Origin: Deferribacteraceae bacterium UBA6799
Lineage (GTDB): Bacteria; Chrysiogenota; Deferribacteres; Deferribacterales; Geovibrionaceae
Reading direction: 5' to 3'
Length of the DNA stretch: 64,000 bases
Assembly: GCA_002452335.1 (NCBI GenBank)
Contig: DKFJ01000005.1
Location: forward strand, 156,972-220,971
This document shows, in pieces, positions 60,916 through 64,000 of this stretch. Within the stretch, counting starts at the first letter, position 1, and the number at the start of each line of letters is the position of its first letter. The notes under the pieces were generated by a model. It saw only the letters and a list, made by a program, of their open reading frames with translations. It made no database searches and was not told where the DNA came from. Both the position numbers and the translations under genes were made by a program.

Positions 60916-62220
60916 TTATCTGCCCTTGCCGAACAAAACTATGTGAAGGGTTCTCAGTATTATCCTGAAATCCAAGAGGAACGAATAGTTTTTGATATAG
61001 TAGAGGTCATACATCAGCTTTATCTTTGAATCCTCTATGCTGGCTCCGTAGCCATGGTTTACCTGCGCCCAGCCTGTCAGCCCGGGCTTAACCAGATATC
61101 TCAGCATATAGTAAGGTATCTCCTTCTGAAGATCCTTGTCAAACTCAGGTCTCTCCGGTCTGGGTCCGATAAAACTCATATCACCTTTCAGAACGTTATA
61201 AAGCTGGGGTATCTCGTCTATTCTGGTTTTTCTCAGAAAATTACCTACTTTTGTAATCCGGCAGTCGTTCTTGACCGCCCACTGCGCCCCGTCTTTCTCC
61301 GCGTCGCATGTCATGGTGCGCAGCTTGTGTATGGTGAATACGCTGCCCAGCATGCTGCTTCTGGTCTGGCTGAATATAACAGGTCCTCTGGAATCCAGCT
61401 TTATCATCACGGCGGACACCAGCAGAATTGGTGAAGCCAGGATCAGCCCGAACAGAGAAACGAATATGTCAAAAAGCCTCTTCGCCCTGATGTAAAAATT
61501 ACTGAATATATTTTCGAATCCTCTGGAGAGAATCAGCCACTCGTCCGTGATGTTCTCCACCGGAATCTTTTCCAGAAATACTTCACAGAAATCTTCGTAT
61601 GACATCAGCGCTCCGCCGTTTATCTTTGTCTGAAACATCGCCTTCTGAATATCTCTGTTATAGTTTTCCAGACTGTCTATAATGATGATGCAGTCGCCGA
61701 GCGTCAGCTCATTTTTATCCTCATCACGGAAAACTCCGTCATATTCGCAGATTCCCTTATATACGAGTCCCATGCCGACCAGAACCTTTTCACTCTTGAT
61801 CTTATCGGCTATACCGGAAGACTGACCGGAACAGAGCATATATACGGGCATTTTGCTGTTTATAACCCTGCGGTTTATAATCACCCACCGGTATGTAAAA
61901 TAGATGAAAAGGATGATGTCAAAAAGAATGAGAACCTTGCGGCCATAGACCAGCTCATAAAGAAAAACGTACTGCACTATGACGTTGGCGGCATCGAAAA
62001 CAGCCAGAAGCGCTATGAATGTGGAGGCGAATTTGAAAGATCTGCTGTGTCTGAAAGAGTAGAAGCCTGCCACATAGAGCATCAGCAGGAAGATAACCAG
62101 CATCACGCCGATGATAACGTCATAGGACGATATGAACGGCAGCATCTTTGCGGCGGTCAGGAATACTATTATGTCTAATACAGCGATGAGCTGCATGAAC
62201 ACTCTGTTCTTACTTTTCAT
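60916..62220 (-). CDS. Undecaprenyl-phosphate sugar phosphotransferase (initiating glycosyltransferase)
   Basis: Four N-terminal membrane helices, a CoA-binding-like middle part, and a C-terminal sugar-transferase domain with KRLFDIFVSLFGLILASPIL, FTIHKLRTMTCDAE and the signature FIGPRPERPEFD. The closing VKPGLTGWAQVNHGYG and YDLYYIKNYSF motifs are standard for this WbaP/WcaJ class. It puts the first sugar phosphate on the lipid carrier for a surface polysaccharide or N-glycan. Length 434 residues. Confidence 0.93.
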   Translation of the reverse strand: MKSKNRVFMQLIAVLDIIVFLTAAKMLPFISSYDVIIGVMLVIFLLMLYVAGFYSFRHSRSFKFASTFIALLAVFDAANVIVQYVFLYELVYGRKVLILFDIILFIYFTYRWVIINRRVINSKMPVYMLCSGQSSGIADKIKSEKVLVGMGLVYKGICEYDGVFRDEDKNELTLGDCIIIIDSLENYNRDIQKAMFQTKINGGALMSYEDFCEVFLEKIPVENITDEWLILSRGFENIFSNFYIRAKRLFDIFVSLFGLILASPILLVSAVMIKLDSRGPVIFSQTRSSMLGSVFTIHKLRTMTCDAEKDGAQWAVKNDCRITKVGNFLRKTRIDEIPQLYNVLKGDMSFIGPRPERPEFDKDLQKEIPYYMLRYLVKPGLTGWAQVNHGYGASIEDSKIKLMYDLYYIKNYSFLLDFRIILRTLHIVLFGKGR

Positions 62221-62271
62221 TATTTATTTTTTTCCAAATAACAAAAAGATGCAAGCGTTTATTGCATGGAG

Positions 62272-63048
62272 TTATTTTATTCTTTTTCCGCTGGCCTTCA
62301 GGTTGTCCACCTGAGCGTATTGATGCACCTTGCTCAGCTTCTTCATCACCACGGTAAAGAGCCCTGCCAGATTATGTCTTTTCACCACTCTATAGTCATC
62401 GCTCATTTTACGGAAAATGTTCAAAGGAGTGTTGTTGCTGGTTCCGCCCGCTCTCATCTTTACTATCAGTCTGTCCAGATAACATGATGAAACGCCCTCG
62501 TTCATCATGAACCGCAGCATCAGGTCATAGTCGGCGGATATTCTTATGTCTGTGTCGAACATGCCGTATCTGTCATAGAGATCTCTGCGCACGAAAAAAG
62601 CCGGGTGCGGAGGCATCCAGCCCAGATACATCTTATATCTCCTGAAATGTCCGCTGCGCCACCTGCGGACGGTCAGACGTGTATCGTCATGGCGCACTAT
62701 CGCCAGATCGCCGTAGACTATGTTGTGTCCGTCGTTGAATTTTTCCATAACGTCTTTCAGTATGGTGTCGCTGGCGTAAACATCGTCTGAATGGAGGATG
62801 GCTATCACGTCTCCTGTCGCCATGGCTATCGCCTTGTTCAGGGCGTGATATAGATTTTTGTCCTTCTCGGATTTGAAAATAGTGATTCTATCTTTATATT
62901 CATCAATGATTTTCAGCGTATTGTCCGTGGACATACCGTCAAGAACGATATACTCCAGATCTATCCCCTTCTGGTTCAGGGTAGATTCAATCGCCTGTCT
63001 GATGGTTCTCTCATTGTTCTTAACGACAGTAATTACGCTTATTTTCAT
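62272..63048 (-). CDS. GT2-family glycosyltransferase
   Basis: The 258-residue protein starts KISVITVVKNNERTIRQAIES, has LDGMSTDNTLKIID, and the metal-binding ILHSDD motif near residue 89. It is the compact GT-A form, similar in plan to WcaE-like enzymes of capsule clusters. Donor and acceptor cannot be told. A ribosome site is weak (GGTGACATTTTAA before the ATG). It lies between the SGNH gene and the initiating transferase. Confidence 0.9.
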   Translation of the reverse strand: MKISVITVVKNNERTIRQAIESTLNQKGIDLEYIVLDGMSTDNTLKIIDEYKDRITIFKSEKDKNLYHALNKAIAMATGDVIAILHSDDVYASDTILKDVMEKFNDGHNIVYGDLAIVRHDDTRLTVRRWRSGHFRRYKMYLGWMPPHPAFFVRRDLYDRYGMFDTDIRISADYDLMLRFMMNEGVSSCYLDRLIVKMRAGGTSNNTPLNIFRKMSDDYRVVKRHNLAGLFTVVMKKLSKVHQYAQVDNLKASGKRIK

Positions 63049-63110
63049 TTAAAATGTCACCACATATGATGATATATACACCCAAGTCACATAATTTCAA
63101 AACAATATCT

Positions 63111-64000
63111 TCAGATTCTGCCTTGCAGCATGTCAGCCATTTTTTCCACCAGATACACAGAACCGAACGGGGACAGGTGGTTATCATCGTTATACAGGCT
63201 TCTGCCGTCCGCCTCCGCCATGCATTTTCCATCCGGACATGCGGCAGACGCGGTATCTATAATTTCGAAATCATATTTCTCTTTCAGTCTTTTGAGAGAT
63301 GAGAGCACCTTGGCGTTCCTCTCCTCATATCCGGCATATGGGCTGAAAACCACTGAACCGCCGGCCAGAGCGGGCAGATAATGTCTCAGAACGGTCTGCT
63401 TCGCCAGCTCTCTGGGAACGTCATAGGCGAACTCCGGATTATCCATGACAAAGCTCAGCTTTCTGTTCAGCCCTGTCACCAGCCCCACCGTTCTCTCTAT
63501 ACCTCTGTCATATGCTTTAAAGCTCTCTTCTTTCGAAGGTTTCGGAGTCTCAGCGTCGCTCAGGAGAAAATGCCATGCGTCGCCTTCCGCTCCGCTCTCC
63601 CATCTGGCTGATATCAGAACGTTTTTCAGGTTTTTATTATCACGGATGATCTCCGCTATTTTTTCATTGAACTCTATACATTTAAATGATTTCGGCTTGG
63701 AAGGTCTGGTGACCCCCAGAAGCGGAGCGCAGGCGGCACGAACAGCCAGAATACCCGCTTTTTTCTGTTCTTTCGCCAGCTTGTCGAAACCGTCGCTGAA
63801 AACAAGAGCGTGGGAATCCCCCCACAGGATGAAAGACGGCTCAGCGTCAGCGTTACCCAGACGGCACAGACCGTCATATGTAACCTTGTCCGGCGCATAT
63901 CCGTAGCATGCCGGTATCTCAAAGGCGCTTTTATAGCTTCTGGTATATTCCTGCGCCGCTGCCGGAATCCTTCCGGGCATGCCCTTGTCATACGCTGTGT
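63111..64000 (-). CDS. SGNH-type acetyl/acyltransferase domain (C-terminal part, cut by window edge)
   Basis: The frame stays open to the window end, so the start lies outside. The visible 296 residues are an SGNH hydrolase-like domain: block I ILWGDSHALVF and block V DDNHLSPFGSVYL with the Asp-His pair. In OafA/YrhL-type O-antigen acetyltransferases such a domain follows ten membrane helices of an acyltransferase-3 domain, which would be expected beyond the edge. The protein probably acetylates a surface glycan. Confidence 0.85.
   Translation of the reverse strand, partial: TAYDKGMPGRIPAAAQEYTRSYKSAFEIPACYGYAPDKVTYDGLCRLGNADAEPSFILWGDSHALVFSDGFDKLAKEQKKAGILAVRAACAPLLGVTRPSKPKSFKCIEFNEKIAEIIRDNKNLKNVLISARWESGAEGDAWHFLLSDAETPKPSKEESFKAYDRGIERTVGLVTGLNRKLSFVMDNPEFAYDVPRELAKQTVLRHYLPALAGGSVVFSPYAGYEERNAKVLSSLKRLKEKYDFEIIDTASAACPDGKCMAEADGRSLYNDDNHLSPFGSVYLVEKMADMLQGRI

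Overview
The window reads as a chromosomal segment of a Gram-negative, probably anaerobic and nitrate-respiring bacterium. An outer membrane is implied by the LolC/E-type permease, the LolB-like lipoprotein, the TolC-type efflux protein and RlpA. A desulfovibrio-style napMADGH nitrate reductase, a nikKMLQO nickel transporter, a K+-type membrane pyrophosphatase, a tRNA 2-selenouridine synthase and a carboxyspermidine route to spermidine together suggest Deferribacterota (Denitrovibrio/Geovibrio/Seleniivibrio type) or a deltaproteobacterial relative. This placement is inferred from gene content only. Most genes are on the minus strand in long, tightly overlapping operons (ATGA, TTGA and TAATG junctions), and TTG starts are common. 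Only one RNA gene is visible (tRNA-fMet). No insertion sequence, prophage or CRISPR array was seen.

Layout. 1-5122: nap operon on the minus strand, running from a newly noticed 26-residue membrane peptide through napM, napA, an internal terminator, napD, napG and napH to a Crp/Fnr regulator cut by the window edge. 5291-7604: an FAD oxidoreductase, and an HxlR regulator divergent from an Fe-S flavoprotein. 7606-18100: housekeeping genes on the minus strand (ychF, SH3 protein, moaC, split NAD synthetase, guaB, guaA, lolC/E-like, YggU, TPR, HAD). The two spacers around guaB are packed with palindromes, and one holds a relic of the 3' end of a second nadE. 18253-28779: hppA, then pth-prs-ispE-lolB-like-TPR-accC-accB-efp-M24 peptidase-aroQ. 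28871-38266: acidic TPR protein, aroB, aroK, a penicillin-binding protein with a degenerate transglycosylase half, rdgB, rph, rlpA, mnmH and a LysR regulator. 38353-41590: a PglB/STT3-type oligosaccharyltransferase and pepA. 41797-44067: tRNA-fMet, a DMT exporter and an orphan ATPase. 44064-51768: RND efflux operon with mntP and glgA. 51839-54999: nikKMLQO with a candidate NikR site. 55466-60786: a spermidine operon (speA, carboxyspermidine dehydrogenase, nspC, speB). 60916-64000: surface-glycan genes (initiating sugar transferase, GT2 glycosyltransferase, SGNH acyltransferase part).

How the parts fit. The nap genes give quinol-linked periplasmic nitrate reduction, with MoaC supplying a molybdopterin step. 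Nickel import could feed hydrogenase or urease outside the window. The spermidine operon holds every step from arginine to spermidine except supply of aspartate semialdehyde. PglB implies general N-glycosylation of exported proteins. The glycan genes at the right end may or may not feed it. The most unusual observations are the nadE tail relic, the small nap peptide with its hairpin, the terminator between napA and napD, and the remote PglB.
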